Below are positions 12,241 through 23,894 of a stretch of 64,000 bases of DNA, piece by piece (within the stretch, counting starts at the first letter, position 1; each line of letters opens with the position of its first letter). The stretch is taken from contig NC_088879.1 in the NCBI RefSeq assembly GCF_032884065.1, positions 15,536,647-15,600,646 of the forward strand, written 5' to 3'. The notes beneath the pieces are model-generated. The model saw nothing but the letters and a program-made list of their open reading frames with translations, was not told the origin of the DNA and did no database searches. The DNA is from Artemia franciscana. Its lineage: Eukaryota; Arthropoda; Branchiopoda; Anostraca; Artemiidae. The translations under genes were made by a program, and so were the position numbers.

Positions 12241-12394
12241 TGCCTACCAGATTTAAGTTAAAAAAACAAAGGTTCGTCGATATGTACTTCATAGTGACGC
12301 TGAAAAATAAAGAAGAAAAAGAAAACTGAACAAAGAAAAAAGATAAAAAACTAAAAAAAAACTAAAAAGAAAAAACACTCAAAGAGAAATTACA

Positions 12395-12770
12395 GACCGG
12401 GACACAAATGACGACCGAGACAGAGGGAATATAAGTGACGACCGGGAACCTCAAAGAGAAATTACAGACAGGGACAACCGGACACAAATCACGACCGGGA
12501 CACAGGGAATATAAATGACGACCGGGACACAGGGACACAACTACAACGGGGACGCCGGGGCACAGGCGGGATATATAAATGACGACCGGGACACAGGGAT
12601 TGTTCGAATAGAAATTACAGACCGGGACACAAATGACGACCGGGACACCGGGACACAGGGAATATAAATGACGACCGGGACACTCAAAGAGAAATTACAA
12701 ATTGGGACACCGGGACACAAATGACGAACGGGACACAGAGAATATAAATGACGACCGGGACACAGGGACA
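12395..12770 (+). repeat. GACGACCGGGACACAGGG minisatellite
   Basis: Irregular tandem copies of ATGACGACCGGGACACAGGGAATATAA-type units, interspersed with ACTCAAAGAGAAATTACAGA. The same minisatellite lies inside Helitron derivatives at about 56380-56540, 56660-56810, 57270-57610 and 58010-58240. Open frames on the minus strand here reflect the repeat composition. Confidence 0.85.
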
Positions 12771-13071
12771 CATCATTAGAATAATGAGGTATAGATCTGA
12801 ATACGGATTGTTTTTCCCATTGACAATTATATGTTGCATGTTCAAGAGTCAGTAAACCTGACAATCTATTTATATACACAGACAATGGGACAGCGAAGAA
12901 TGTTGTATATTCGCATGTTTTACGTAGTTAAAAACATATATTTATATCTATCTCTATTCACAGGTGGGACACAGGGACACAACTACAATGGCGCGTAACT
13001 AATATGGCGCGTAACGATTTACGCGCACGGAAGGGCTTCGGGGGGGGCACGAAGCGCCCCACCAACTAGGT

Positions 13072-13106
13072 GTTGGGGTGGCGCGAAGCGCCACCCCAAC
13101 AGCTAG
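13072..13106 (+). other. Helitron 3' hairpin and CTAG terminus, unit A
   Basis: Perfect 13-bp stem with GAA loop (13072-13100), then AG and CTAG. An imperfect upstream hairpin (GGGGGCACGAAGCGCCCC, about 13041-13060) precedes an internal CTAG at about 13066-13069, giving a doubled 3' signal like the one at 57115-57184. Confidence 0.9.
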
Positions 13107-13124
13107 TTTATATATATATATATA

Positions 13125-13268
13125 GATATCAATTCGATACGACAGTCTTGCACATATCGTCTAATGGATATACGCCAAAACAGCTGTTATATTCAGCTCC
13201 GAGAACGGTTAAATTTCGCTCTCGCTGTGTTAAAAGAATTTACGGAACTCGACGGAGAGAGACTCTAA
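13125..13268 (+). pseudogene. Unidentified 47-residue C-terminal-like peptide, copy A
   Basis: Open frame from GAT at 13125 to TAA at 13266-13268, containing YIQLRERLNFALAVLKEF and ending TELDGERL. The same frame and length occur at 58601-58744 with about five base changes near the start and none later in the peptide. There is no convincing start codon. The composition is ordinary protein-like, with an amphipathic helix pattern (LRERLNFALAVLKEFTEL). It could be a fragment of a host last exon or of an unrecognised element. I do not recognise the family. Confidence 0.35.
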
Positions 13269-14528
13269 GTGCCATCTAATTTTTAAGCAGCCCATGGCCT
13301 GGTGTATCAAAGATTATGTAAGGGTCAAATTTATTGCAAAGTCCCGTTTTTGGATAGGGACGAAGTGACCTGTTTGAGCTTAAAGATGTATAATTATTTT
13401 ACGTAATTTCTTCATTCTTAATTCACAATCATTTCGATCGAGGGTATAAATTTAAAAGTAAAGGCGGAAAAAGATCCGGTGTCCCAATTGAACATGTTTT
13501 CCCGCCATCAAATTTTGAGTTGGTGAAGTGTAAACTTTAAAATCGCGTGCTCAAAATCAGTGGTCTCGATTCATGAAAATTAGGGGAGAGGAATATTCTT
13601 TTTTTTCAAAAACCATGAGAATTTTCCCTATTTTTTCAATGAAAATTTGAAAACAAACGTTAAAAAAAAAAAAAAAAAATAACCAAGAAAATGTTCAAAA
13701 TCTAGGTGGAGAACACCCCCCCCCCCCGCAACTAACACCACAGCTTAAAAATGGCCATTTTTTTTATGTAATTAAAAATAAGGTTATGTACCTATTACGA
13801 GTAAGCTACCATTTCACTCACCACCAAAGGCGTATCGTGGATTTTTTTTGGGGGGAGGAGGGTAACACAAAAAACCTCAATAAGACGTATAAATTTTGTT
13901 TACATGCATTTATGTTACGTTTTTATGAGTTGGAGAAAAATTCAGGAAGGGGGGGTTCAAACTCCGGTACTCCTCCTTCCTTCCCTGGGTATGGCCTTGT
14001 CACCTATTATATTATTGGCGTTATTGTTATTATTAGTTGTTGATGAATAGGGCTGCCGGTAGATTGCTTACTAAAATTGTCTACTTTGGGGTAATTATAA
14101 GTTAGATGGTGATACTATTTTCATAAATGTCTACCTAGTTAGTGTACTTTAAAACTGTACATGCTTCTTGAACTTTAGTATAAGCAAAATTATCTTAATT
14201 ATTAAAAATAAAACTATATTTGTAGGGACTGGTAACTCGTACATTGCCTCCTTTTTTTATTTGAATTACGTTTAATGTCTCAGTGATTATTTTATTTCAA
14301 ATGCAATGAGAACTTAAACAATTACTACTAGTTGACAACAGTCTATTGATTTAACCTTTTACAGACTGTATATTAATCGTGCTTCCGTTTAATTGGGCTT
14401 AATTATGTCACTCGATTTTATAGTTTTTTTTTAATGTTGTTGTATATGCTTTATATGATGTTGTGATTTTGATACTTGTGTCTATTTACCAATATTGAGC
14501 GGCTTCGTTGCTTTATGGTTATCAATGT
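13269..14528. other. Spacer, no gene recognised
   Basis: AT-rich sequence with A- and C-homopolymers (13660-13730), matched at 58745-59999 and missing from unit B. The short open frames are not preserved between the two copies. Confidence 0.6.
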
Positions 14529-14857
14529 CTGGTAATTTTCAATCTTGATTCAACAGTTTTTTGTCTGGTAATTTTAAATCGTGATCCAACAGTCTTTTGT
14601 CTGGTAATATTAAATCGTGATCCAACAGTCTTTGGTCTGGTAATTTTAAATCGTGATCCAACAGTCTTTTGTCTGGTAATTTTAAATTATGATCCAACGG
14701 TCTTTTGTCTGGTAATTTTAAATTGTGATCCAACAGTCTTTTGTCTGGTAATTTTAAATCGTGATCCAACAGTCTTTTGTCTGATAATTTTAAATCGTGA
14801 TCCAAAAGTATTTTGTCTGGTAATTTTAAATCACAATCCAACAGTCTTTTACCTGGT
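14529..14857 (+). repeat. 36-bp minisatellite, unit A
   Basis: Nine to ten tandem copies of a 36-bp unit containing GGTAATTTTAAATCGTGATC and CAACAGTCTTTTGT. Because 36 is divisible by 3, both strands stay open and give artificial 12-residue repeats (VFCLVILNRDPT forward; LLDHDLKLPDKR reverse). Related arrays lie at 29667-29790 and 60000-60350 with different copy numbers. Confidence 0.93.
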
Positions 14858-14904
14858 AATTTTGGCTGGATAAAGTTCCAGTTGGGAATTAGTTGATTTT
14901 TATA

Positions 14905-15010
14905 ATTTGGGATCAAATTATTACCAAATTATAATTGGTAAATTATTACCAAATTATAATTAATTATTACCAAATTATTATCAAATTATAAATTGGGATC
15001 AGTTTGGGAT
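14905..15010. repeat. AT-rich TTACCAAATTATAAT repeats
   Basis: Short degenerate repeats of ATTACCAAATTATAATT, partly self-complementary, directly after the minisatellite. They recur at about 29836-29945 and 60415-60515. Confidence 0.75.
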
Positions 15011-16309
15011 AATTACCACTAAACTAGCTTCCATCGATCCATCAATAAGTGGCTGCACTACAAGAACAAATTATGTTAGAATCATTTGCTTAAAGTCGGA
15101 ACAGAACGAAGAGACCAAGTCAAATAAGTGGTCTGAAAAATCTTCACAGGAATTTGAATCAATGCCTTTTGATTTTGGATACCGCATAAGACTTGAAAAC
15201 GTTTATATTTGAAGGCAAAATTTCCTTAGCGGGTTTTAAGTTTTGCAAATACATCTCAGCAAAAATTATAAAAATTATTAAAATACAATTAATTTGTGTG
15301 ATTTTATGTTTTGTTTTTTTGTTTGCTGTAAACGCAACCTTTCATCAAGCTGCGGTATCACAATTATCACAATCCAAGATTTATTTGTGCCAAAAATTGG
15401 CTTTGTTAAAAGTAAAAATAATTCCGAAATGTAGATTCATTCTAAATTTCCCCAAAAATAGAAATATAAAGCTTTTCAAACATCGCATTTTGTCTTTCAA
15501 CTAAGGTTCATCAGTGCAAAAAAAAAATAGAATAAAAAAAAATCTGCTGCTATCAGATTTTTCTTTTTTTTTAACTGTACAGCAGTGAAAGAAGTGAAGA
15601 TAAAGGTTCTCCCTGTGCAAAACATGTTAACTAGGATTATCCTGCTCATTACATGGCGATTGGGTGTCCATTTACAAACAATTTTCAAGATTTAGAGAAT
15701 AGACACATATATTTAAGAATGTGATAGAAAAACCCAAAATAAAAGGAAAATAGTGAAGACAAAGGTTCTCCCCTAGGTTTAAACCGCGATAAGTTAAATA
15801 ATAATAAATCAATAATGAACAAGTAATCTATCGCGATAAAAACTTTATTTTCTGCTTTTTAAAATCTAAATTCTGAGACTGTTACTCAGAATCATTTGAT
15901 CTGAGGTTATCAGCTATTACGTTTCATACATTGTTCTTTGTGTGCATTGCTTATTTTTTGAAATGCAACAGTGACGGTTCTGGCCTCTTTTGCACCCGGG
16001 GCAAAATCTTGGTTAGCGTCCCCTCCTCCTGTCTCCCACAAAATTTTTGGGACAAACTCTAAAAAAATTTGCGTTTTTTAAAACAATTATTTTCAGTTTA
16101 TTGTTAACAAAAAATTTATTTTTAATTGTTTTATTATTAATAATTATTTTAATTATTACAATTTGATTACTTTTTAATTTATTTTTATTTTATTGATATA
16201 GTAATTATTTTTATTTATTAACGACACCCTCTACTTTAGTTTCAATAAAAATAAAATTACTAAAGAAATTACAAAATTTACAAAAATTTCTAAAGAAAAT
16301 CCAAACATA
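15011..16309. other. Spacer, no gene recognised
   Basis: AT-rich sequence shared with 29946-31250 and 60516-61760. A 103-codon frame at 15193-15504 is frameshifted in both sister copies, so it is not treated as a gene. Confidence 0.6.
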
Positions 16310-17367
16310 CGAGGGTTGTTTTTAAAGTAAGGTCCGTTTGAACAGAAGTACAGAACAAAAGATTATTTCAAAATAGTAAATTTATTTTCAGAGAGAGCAC
16401 ACTTCACTCTATTCAACAGCATGGTTGCCAGGTTTGTTCAGACACTTATCCTACCTCTCAACTAATTTTAAAGTAACCTCTGTTAAAAACTTGTTGTCAG
16501 CTCTGGTAATCCAAAATTCACTGCCATTTTTACGTCGACGTCATCATTGTAACGGTTGCCACTTAGGTGTTGCTTGAGGTCACAGCTAAGATACCAATAC
16601 AGTTGTTAAAACTCGATCTATTTTTGGGACACAGTGCGCAGTAGCGATGCTAGCGGCTGGAGACAAGAAACTGGCTGTCTGAATCTAAAAGTCGGAGCAA
16701 TTCACAGCTTAGATACCAATACAAAACAAAATTGCGTTCCCGCCTATGGTGTTATAGTACGATCTACTCGTCGGAGCACGGGCTTGGAGGAGGCGCCAAG
16801 TTCAGAGCTCTCTACCAACAGCTTCTCATGGGCAAGGTAGGAGTTTTCATAACTGTATTGGTATCTAAGCTGTGCTTGAGGTGTAGAAACGGATGGTAAT
16901 CGCTTGGCGCATGATCAGGACTGTTGGGTGAAGGGCCTAAAAATTCTCTGCCAAAACTGTCCAACGAATAGCAGGTTTAACCTGCAGCGTGAGGTCATGC
17001 ACTGTCATGAAGAAGGACAATTCCCTTTTTTCAGGATGCTACGTGTTTTCTATTCCATGTTCTGTTGCCTTGATTTGGGTGTGATATCTCCAGTTCAACC
17101 GGTTGCCACCTCAGTAAGAACCATTATGATGATGACGATGATGTAAAAACGGCAGTGAACCTATGGTTATCGGTGCTGGTGGTAAATTTTTATGAAAAGG
17201 TTACTTTAAATTAGTTGAGAAGAATAATAAGTGTTTGAACAAGCTTGTCAACTATGCCATTAAATAGGGTAAAGTATGTACTTTATTAAAATAAATTCAC
17301 TTTTTTAAAAATTATCTTTCGTTGTTTAGTTGTATTCAATCGGACCTTACTTTAAAAACACGCCTCG
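16310..17367 (-). mobile_element. Decayed mariner-like element, unit A
   Basis: The ends are inverted (CGAGGGTTGTTTTTAAAGTA at the left; reverse complement of TACTTTAAAAACACGCCTCG at the right) and flanked by TA at 16308-16309 and 17368-17369, the mariner/Tc1 target signature. On the minus strand, fragments of mariner transposase remain in different frames: LLHD-A-PHAAG near 16985-17015 and SPNSPDHAPSDYHPFLHLKHS near 16875-16945, corresponding to the HDNARPH and SPDLAPSDYHLF regions around the second and third catalytic aspartates. Stops and frameshifts make it inactive. Confidence 0.8.
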
Positions 17368-18079
17368 TATAAAAAATAAGCTTCTAAAATGGAGGCAATG
17401 GGCCTTTGACCCTCGATCTTGAAAGGTCCACCCAAGGTTGTATCTAGGAGGTGGCTCTGACTCTTAAAAACAAAATGAAAATGAATATAAAGGAAATTTC
17501 GATGCGTTTTTAAGTTTTTTTGCAAAAAACGAAAAAATACCCCTCCCTCGAACAAAAATTAGGGATGTGCCCTTGGATCCACCCCACAACACTTTAGGCT
17601 GTCAAAAAAACAAAGGTATTGCCTCAAATGAGTAGTTTTCATTTGCATACACAAAAAATTGTATTTAATAAATTAAAATTATTTCTATGTGCTCTAAGCT
17701 TTCGACAAAGTTTCGTCAGAAGAAATTAAATGAAACAAAACCTTAGCGAAACTTGACACAAACAATAAGGGAATATATTTCGTGTTTGCCTTGATATATC
17801 CTTAGAATTATGATGTGCAAGGCCATATCCAGGGGGATGGGCTTTGACCTTCCCCCCACGAAATTTTTGTCCGACTTGTAAAAACAATAAAATTGTCTAA
17901 AACCACATTTTTGATACACTTCAAAGTTTTTTCGTCCCCCTCCCCTCGAATAACAATCCTGGACAAGGCCTTGATTATCTATAAAAAAAATATTTTGGCG
18001 TTATATGAACTAGCAGGGTTCAACTAAGGACAAAAGAAGTTAAAATAAATAAATAAAAGCAGTTGAAATAAATATATAA
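17368..18079. other. Spacer across the A/B unit junction, no gene recognised
   Basis: AT-rich spacer from the mariner to the start of the next unit's main spacer. It holds the unit start at 17629. No gene, and no insertion equivalent to 453-2432. Confidence 0.55.
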
Positions 18080-21000
18080 AAAATCTGTATTTTGGAATAA
18101 GCCCTTGGCTTAATTGTATCTTTATTTTGTTTGAAAACGTAACCCGAGCTTTCATGGGGCTTTGAAATTCCATTTATTGTACAAGAATATTTAGATTGAG
18201 GATATGTTCCAGAAATCAATTAACATTAATTTTTATTCCTATACAACATATAACACAAAATTGCAGACAATTTGTGTTGCTATAAGTGCAGAGCAAGCTA
18301 CACTATCAGCCCCCTTTATGTATTATGCGTGTTTTAGTGTCTAAAATTGTTGTTATATCCCATTGTAGGCCAAAGGTAATAACAAATAATTAATGATTGT
18401 TAATTATAATCGAGTTCAGGAACACATCCCAAGACTGAGATTAACCGCTCAATTTGCGTGGTGCTTCCGACACTTGACTTTATGGTAACATAAAATGTAA
18501 ATACTGCCCTGTCAATATTAGTGCATTTAGTAGAAGTGTTTCGTTTGGGTTCTGGGAGCGGGTTTTCGCAATTTTATTTGACGGCACTAGAGTCAGATGT
18601 TTTTTTTTATTTTTTTTTTTTTTTTTTTTGGCTGTGTCTAAATATCCTGATTCTTCTACATAAGAGTTGTTTTTTTTTTTTCAAGGAAAAGTATTAGAAA
18701 CTCTTAAAATCCATGGTCGCCAGTATATGTCTCTCTAACCAAAGCAGTATAAGGGAAAAGAGGGGAAGTATTTAGTAAAATCTGGAAAGTAAAAAGCGGT
18801 TGTGTACGCGTATACAGGGGTCGGAAATATGTGAAAGTGGTAAATTGAAAATAGGTTATTAAGATTCAAATATTTTTTCAGACCAACAGAAGAGTGGGGA
18901 AGGGGTAAAGTATGAAACAATCCGTTGATTAACATGAGAAATAGGTTTGGGGGTGTGATTACCCAGTCCCGCAGTCAGGGGCATCAATTGGGGCGGTGAA
19001 ATCGTTGAGGTGAATTCACCCCCACCACCACCCTAGATGTTTTCCTGTTTTCCTCTTCCCAAATTTTGAAAAATCCTTGTTTTTGGAGTATTTTCATTGA
19101 AAAACGCCATTTTGGTATTTCCATTTAAAAGCAACAAAATTTTCACCCCACCCTACATTTTTATGAATTGACTCCAATGCTTTAAGAAAAAAATAACTCA
19201 ATTATAAAGAAATGATAACAGTACCTAACTGAGTGTAATCTTTTTAACGAATTCAGTGACTTTGCATATAGAATTTTAATATTATGCTATGATATACTTA
19301 GAAGGAGATAAATAAATATATTCTATATTGTGATGATGATGGCAAAAAAAACTGAGAATTTGGATAGGAACTTTATAGTCGAATAGAGATAACAATAACA
19401 AACTTACAAAAATTAAGCTCTCCTGTCTTATTGAGCTCGATCTTCGCCATAACTTACCTTAGAGGAAGTTTGCATTTTCTGAAAGCAATATATAAGTTGG
19501 AAATATGTTGGCCTAGTTTCCGGAACACTGTAATTTTACTTATTTGAAAAAAAAGGAACTGTAAGATGAAGCTTAAAAACATTTAAGATTTGGTAATCTA
19601 CATACAAACATTTGTAGGGCGGGAATTCTTTTGGTTGTCTCAAGGTTTATTAGACCAAGCCCAGCATGCAGCATGAATATTATAAAGTATTCAAAATTTG
19701 GCTAAGAAATGGGACACATCAATTTGCGCGGGTTGGGAAGTTTCCCAAAGCGTCTAAGTAATAGCTTCAACATGTTTTCTATATTCCAAATGTAATTCGC
19801 TAGAAATTTGTAATTGCGCACGCGCGAAGGCAGAATCATGACGAAAAATGTGTAAGTGATGTGTCCTAAAAATCTTATTGTTATCGAGAGTATAGGAATT
19901 TCAGCAAGCTGACTCTAGAATGCCAGTTCTGTGTCTTTCAGTGTGTTTCTGCGCAAACACCTCCTCTCTTTTTATTTGCTATTGTCTTTCATGCTATTTC
20001 TTTCATTCACTCTCAGTAGGTCGAAATAGACATATCGTGTATCTGAAACTTGACAAATAGACATGAAGCAAGATGATTTTTATATTGTCGTTGAGTTTTA
20101 GTCTAGAGTGCTTTTATATTCGGAAAATAATTAGATCTCGTGTCTTGTTTTATATAAAATGTACTTTTTGTATTATACGGCGATCTCTGATTGACGAATT
20201 TTGTATTGTCTTGCCTTGAAAATAAACGCAGTTTTCAATTTTCTTTCCTTCTTTTTATTGTGACAACTGTAGTTTTTGTCCCTTTTGAGCGGTTATCGTC
20301 TCACCAAAAAAATTAAATGGCTTAACTCGCACTTTTCAAATATGGTTCAAAAGAGTGAAAAGAAATCTTCTACCGATTGCATTTGTTGACGCAAGTTCAC
20401 TTCATAGGAGCTGGAAACGGGAGGTCATAGCGTGGACTAAAAAGCACTTCATAACCTTGAACCAAAATTTCAGCACAGTATACCAGAATGATGCCGTATT
20501 ATTTAGCTACGTGGCATATTATTTTCTTATTCAAATTCTCAAAAAAAAGTTTTTCTTCTGAAAGGCCTAAATTTTGTTTCACGCTCTCTTAATATCACAT
20601 TACGTCATCAATGGAAACAGAATTACTAAACTCTTCGACAATTTTGACCAAAATGGCTATCTCAAAATTCTTATTTAATATCATATGTGGTTACGGGGCG
20701 GGTGGCAAAAAAGCGCATGCGAGGACGGCTGATTGCCTTTCAATAACTTCTAGCACTTGAAAGAGGCATTGAATTTCTAATTGATGACTTTCCTCAAGTT
20801 TCTACGGCCATCTCCACACACTGGTGGCGGGAAAGAAAATAACTGAAAAGGACGCAATAAAGACACATGACTCTTTACTATAGGCAACACAGGGGCGTTA
20901 CAGAGACGTAAGAAAGAATTGCGGCAAAATCGTAGTTGATGCCATAATTTCTTTTTCCTAGTCCAATCATTTTCTGAAGTAGTTCTGTGGGATCCTTGGT

Positions 21001-21383
21001 TTTTCCTAGAAGGTAAAAGCAATAAAACCAAAAATATGACAAAACTATTAATAAGAACATTTCTAGATATTGATGTATTTGGACTTCTTTCTTGGTTATT
21101 CTTTAGAGAATTCAAAACGCTCTTTTGGTTTGAAAAATTGAATGAAACATCATGACAGAAAAATTATGAGCCTGTTTCCAAATTCAGCGCCAAGTCACAG
21201 ATTCAGCTTCATTTATTCAAAATTTCATATTCATCAAAATCTTCAACTTGCTCAAATGGAGAGACAAGCTCGACTACTGGACAAGACATATAAACAAAAT
21301 TTAACAATCCTCATTGATACAGAACAAACAAAAAATGAACCACTATTTCATCAATAAAAAAAAACAACAAAAAAACAGTATGT
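18080..21383. other. Spacer of unit B, no gene recognised
   Basis: Second copy of 2433-5747, differing by substitutions, small indels and homopolymer lengths. Nothing gene-like survives comparison with the other copies. Confidence 0.6.
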
Positions 21384-21699
21384 TTAATCAGAGTATTTGA
21401 GGTGGAGTAAGCGGAGTTGGGCCAAAATAAAATATAGAATAACAAAATTGTACCAACCGTTCTTGCAAGGAGATTCCATTATATAACTTTTAAATCGTCT
21501 CTTGAAAGATCCTTTTGGTAACTCAACAAATTTATTTAATGATTTTTGTTGTGTATTGATGGGATCATATACCGGAGGTTGAAACGGGATCTTTCATTTT
21601 TCACCAGAGGTAGTTTGTACGGGTTAACACATATAGTTATCAGTGAATTTTGATGTTTGGACAGTAAATTCTGGTTAAAAAAGAAATTATGTACATGTT

Positions 21700-22945
21700 C
21701 AAGGAGGCACACTCGTGCCTCTATAAAGAGGCGAACCACGACAATGTTAAGCGATCTTCGGTTCCAGTGGTCGCAGAGGGATGCATTTCGTAGCCCGAGC
21801 TCCAACTAAGAAACCTGCCAAATTTCATCCCCCTCCAACTTTTCCTTCATGGGGAAAATCTGGCCGAAAGTTTCGACCCGTCAACCCCAGCCCCCTTTAA
21901 CGTTGTCCGATCGGGCTGAAATTCACAAGTTAAGGTCCCCTAGGGCCCAGGAGCTTATCCGCGAAATTTCAGCTCGATCCGATAACTCCTTCCCTGTTTT
22001 CCAGAAACCACGCATAGCCACTTAAAGTTCATGTTCTTTTTTTTCCTCGACGCCTACAGGTCACAGCCGACATCGGATCTGGGTGTACGAAGACTCATTC
22101 GATGCGGAATTCTCCGAGTAAGTGCCCTTGAAAGTTTCGTAGGAAAATCTTAACCCCCCGAAAGTTTCGACCCCCCAACTCCATCCCACCCCTTTAACGT
22201 TGTCCGATCGGGCTGAAATTCACAAGCTTATCCGCGAAATTTCAGCTCGATCCTGTTTTCCAGAAACCACGCATTAGCTACTTAATTAACCCATTTCAAG
22301 GAGGCACACTCGTGCCTCTATAAAGAGGCGAACCACGACAATGTTAAGCGATCTTCGGTTCCAGTGGTCGCAGAGGGATGGGGAGGGATGCATTTCGTAG
22401 CCCGAGCTCCAACTAAGAAACCTGCAAAATTTCATCCCCCTCCAACGTTTTCTTCATGGGGAAAATCTGGCCGAAAGTTTCGACCTGTCAACCCAAGCCC
22501 CCCTTTAACGTTGTCCGATCGGGCTGAAATTCACAAGTTAAGGTCCCCTAGGGCCCAGGAGCTTATCCGCGAATTTTCAGCTTGATCCGATAACTCCTTC
22601 CCTGTTTTCCAGAAACCACGCATAGCCACTTAAAATTCATTTACTTTTTTTTCCTAGACGCCTACAGGTCACATCCGACATCGGATCTGGGTGTACGAAG
22701 ACTCATTCGATGCAGAATTCTCCGAGTAAGTGCCCATGAAAGTTTCGTAGGAAAATCTTAACCCCCCGAAAGTTTCGACCCTCCAACCCCCCCCCCCCCC
22801 CCCCCCACCCCTTTTAACGTTGTCCGATCGGGCTGAAATTCACAAGTTAAGGTCCCCTACGGCCCAGGAGCTTATCCGCGAAATTTCAGCTTGATCCGAT
22901 AACTCCTTCCCTGTTTTCCAGAAACCACCCATTAGCTATTTAATT
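21700..22945 (+). repeat. Two tandem copies of a ~0.6-kb repeat
   Basis: CAAGGAGGCACACTCGTGCC begins at 21700 and again at 22297. A hairpin GCCTCT-ATAA-AGAGGC follows each start. Both copies contain CCGATCGGGCTGAAATTCAC and end with CCAGAAACCACGCAT-type text. The second copy has an extra internal partial repeat with a C-homopolymer near 22787-22806. Confidence 0.85.
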
Positions 22946-23023
22946 AACGGATTTCTCTCCATAAGAGCCCATGTTAATTTGAAATTTTTAAAAGCTATTG
23001 AGAAGTTATATTTACACACATGC

Positions 23024-23096
23024 AAGTTATTAGCTCAGTTGGTAGAGCGTGAGACTTTTAATCCTCGGGTCAAGGGTTCAAGTCCCTTACGGGCGG
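23024..23096 (+). tRNA. tRNA-Lys(UUU)-like sequence 1, degenerate
   Basis: It has a clear A box (TAGCTCAGTTGG) and B box (GGTTCAAGTCC), anticodon loop CTTTTAA, a 4-bp D stem (GCTC/GAGC) and a 5-bp T stem (AAGGG/CCCTT), followed by eight Ts, a Pol III terminator. The 5' acceptor strand (AAGTTAT) does not pair with the 3' strand (ACGGGCG), and the anticodon stem is mismatched. It is more likely a tRNA pseudogene or SINE head than a working tRNA. Confidence 0.55.
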
Positions 23097-23269
23097 TTTT
23101 TTTTCACAACATCAAAAAAATTTTGATAAGACCTGGACAGCTTATCATTTGAGAGATAACAGAATATTAGCTTCTTATGAGCAAAAGAAACATTTCGGTC
23201 ATTCTATCTATTTTTTTCTATTTTATACAATGATTTAAAAGCGGGGGGGAGGGGGGGGGGGGTTCCTCT

Positions 23270-23318
23270 CCTAATTCCTGTACGAGGAGTACTCCTGTAC
23301 GAGGAGTACAGGAATTAT
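23270..23318. repeat. Palindromic GTACGAGGAGTAC hairpin
   Basis: AATTCCTGTAC and its complement GTACAGGAATT flank GAGGAGTACTCCT-type text. The equivalent at about 24163-24192 is the simpler 11-bp stem with loop GAGGA. It lies between the tRNA-like sequence and the foldback in each sub-unit. Confidence 0.75.
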
Positions 23319-23358
23319 TAAATTACATCCACCATGGATTGTAGAAAAACGTAGAGAA

Positions 23359-23827
23359 ATAATATGAAAAAAACTTCGTTTTCTTAAAGAGTTAAAGAGG
23401 CTGCGTCCCAAAGTCGAACCTTAAAACGTACAGGAATTAGAAGAGGCAGTTGGGGGGCTGCCGCCCCCCAAACCCCCAGCTTTTAAAGACTCTTTTGTAC
23501 AGGTTTTTTGTTTTTTTGCTAACCCCCCGCTCTTGGCTTCGGAAAGGCCCTCTTTTAATTAACAAAAAACTGAAATGAATGAATAATGGAATAACTTCGA
23601 AAAATGTTAAACACAAGAGGACAGGAGAACCATTGCGCCGAAACTAGTAATTAGTAACAATGAAGTCCCCCCACAAAAAAAACCTGTCCAAAAGAGTCTT
23701 TAAAAGCTGGGGGTTTGGGGGGCGGCAGCCCCCCAACTGCCTCTTCTAATTCCTGTACGTTTTAAGGTTCGACTTTGGGACGCAGCCTCTTTAACTCTTT
23801 AAGAAAACGAAGTTTTTTTCATATTAT
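23359..23827. mobile_element. Foldback element 1
   Basis: Starts ATAATATGAAAAAAACTTCG and ends with its exact complement. Arms of about 150 bp (23359-23512 and 23674-23827) are almost perfectly complementary; I see one internal mismatch near the inner end. Each arm contains GGGGGGCTGCCGCCCCCC, itself a hairpin. The roughly 160-bp centre has no frame. It resembles a foldback-type or MITE-like element without transposase. Confidence 0.8.
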
Positions 23828-23894
23828 CTCCATAAGAGCCCATGTTAATTTGAAATTTTTAAAACTTATTTAAAAGTTATATTTACACACATGC

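Larger units (their letters stand above)
12260..13106 (+). mobile_element. Non-autonomous Helitron (5' end missing), unit A
   Basis: The right end is diagnostic of a Helitron: a hairpin with 13-bp stem (GTTGGGGTGGCGC / GCGCCACCCCAAC, loop GAA) at 13072-13100, followed by AG and terminal CTAG at 13103-13106, then T. Internally it has A-rich AACTAAAAAA text, a GACCGGGACACAGGG minisatellite, and at about 12775-12930 a decayed copy of the last codons of the RepHel helicase. No TC...TATATATATAAAAATAAG 5' end is seen, so the left boundary is approximate. Confidence 0.8.
1..17628. repeat. Tandem macro-unit, copy A
   Basis: First copy of a large tandem unit. The 16-base string TGAGTAGTTTTCATTT opens the window and recurs at 17629, 32589 and 63583, followed each time by the same order of landmarks: C-run spacer, minus-strand LINE, EXD2 fragment, 36-bp minisatellite and mariner. 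Copy A differs from B and C by extra sequence at about 453-2432 and 10917-13118. Removing these leaves about 13.4 kb. The phase of the unit is arbitrary, since the true duplication breakpoints cannot be placed from this window. Confidence 0.9.

Noticed and set aside
12541-12885. Ser/Pro/Cys-rich minus-strand frames (also 56333-56838 and 57970-58254)
   Set aside because: Translations of the GACCGGGACACAGGG minisatellite inside Helitron derivatives. No family resemblance.
14508-14916. Overlapping repeat proteins on both strands over the minisatellite
   Set aside because: They are products of the 36-bp period, which keeps every frame open. Copy C has lost the frame.
15193-15504. 103-codon frame with a hydrophobic segment, resembling a small membrane protein
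   Set aside because: Units B and C carry frameshifts in the middle (near 30220-30290 and 60860-60950). The hydrophobic look comes from AT-rich sequence.
16634-16840. 68-codon plus-strand frame inside the mariner
   Set aside because: It is antisense to the remaining transposase and has no support beyond two near-identical copies.
20777-21357. Divergent small gene pair around 20777-21115 (-) and 21142-21357 (+)
   Set aside because: Neither frame has a domain, and both change freely among the three units.
23024-23096. Functional tRNA-Lys gene
   Set aside because: The acceptor stem does not pair and the anticodon stem is mismatched, in the same way in both copies.
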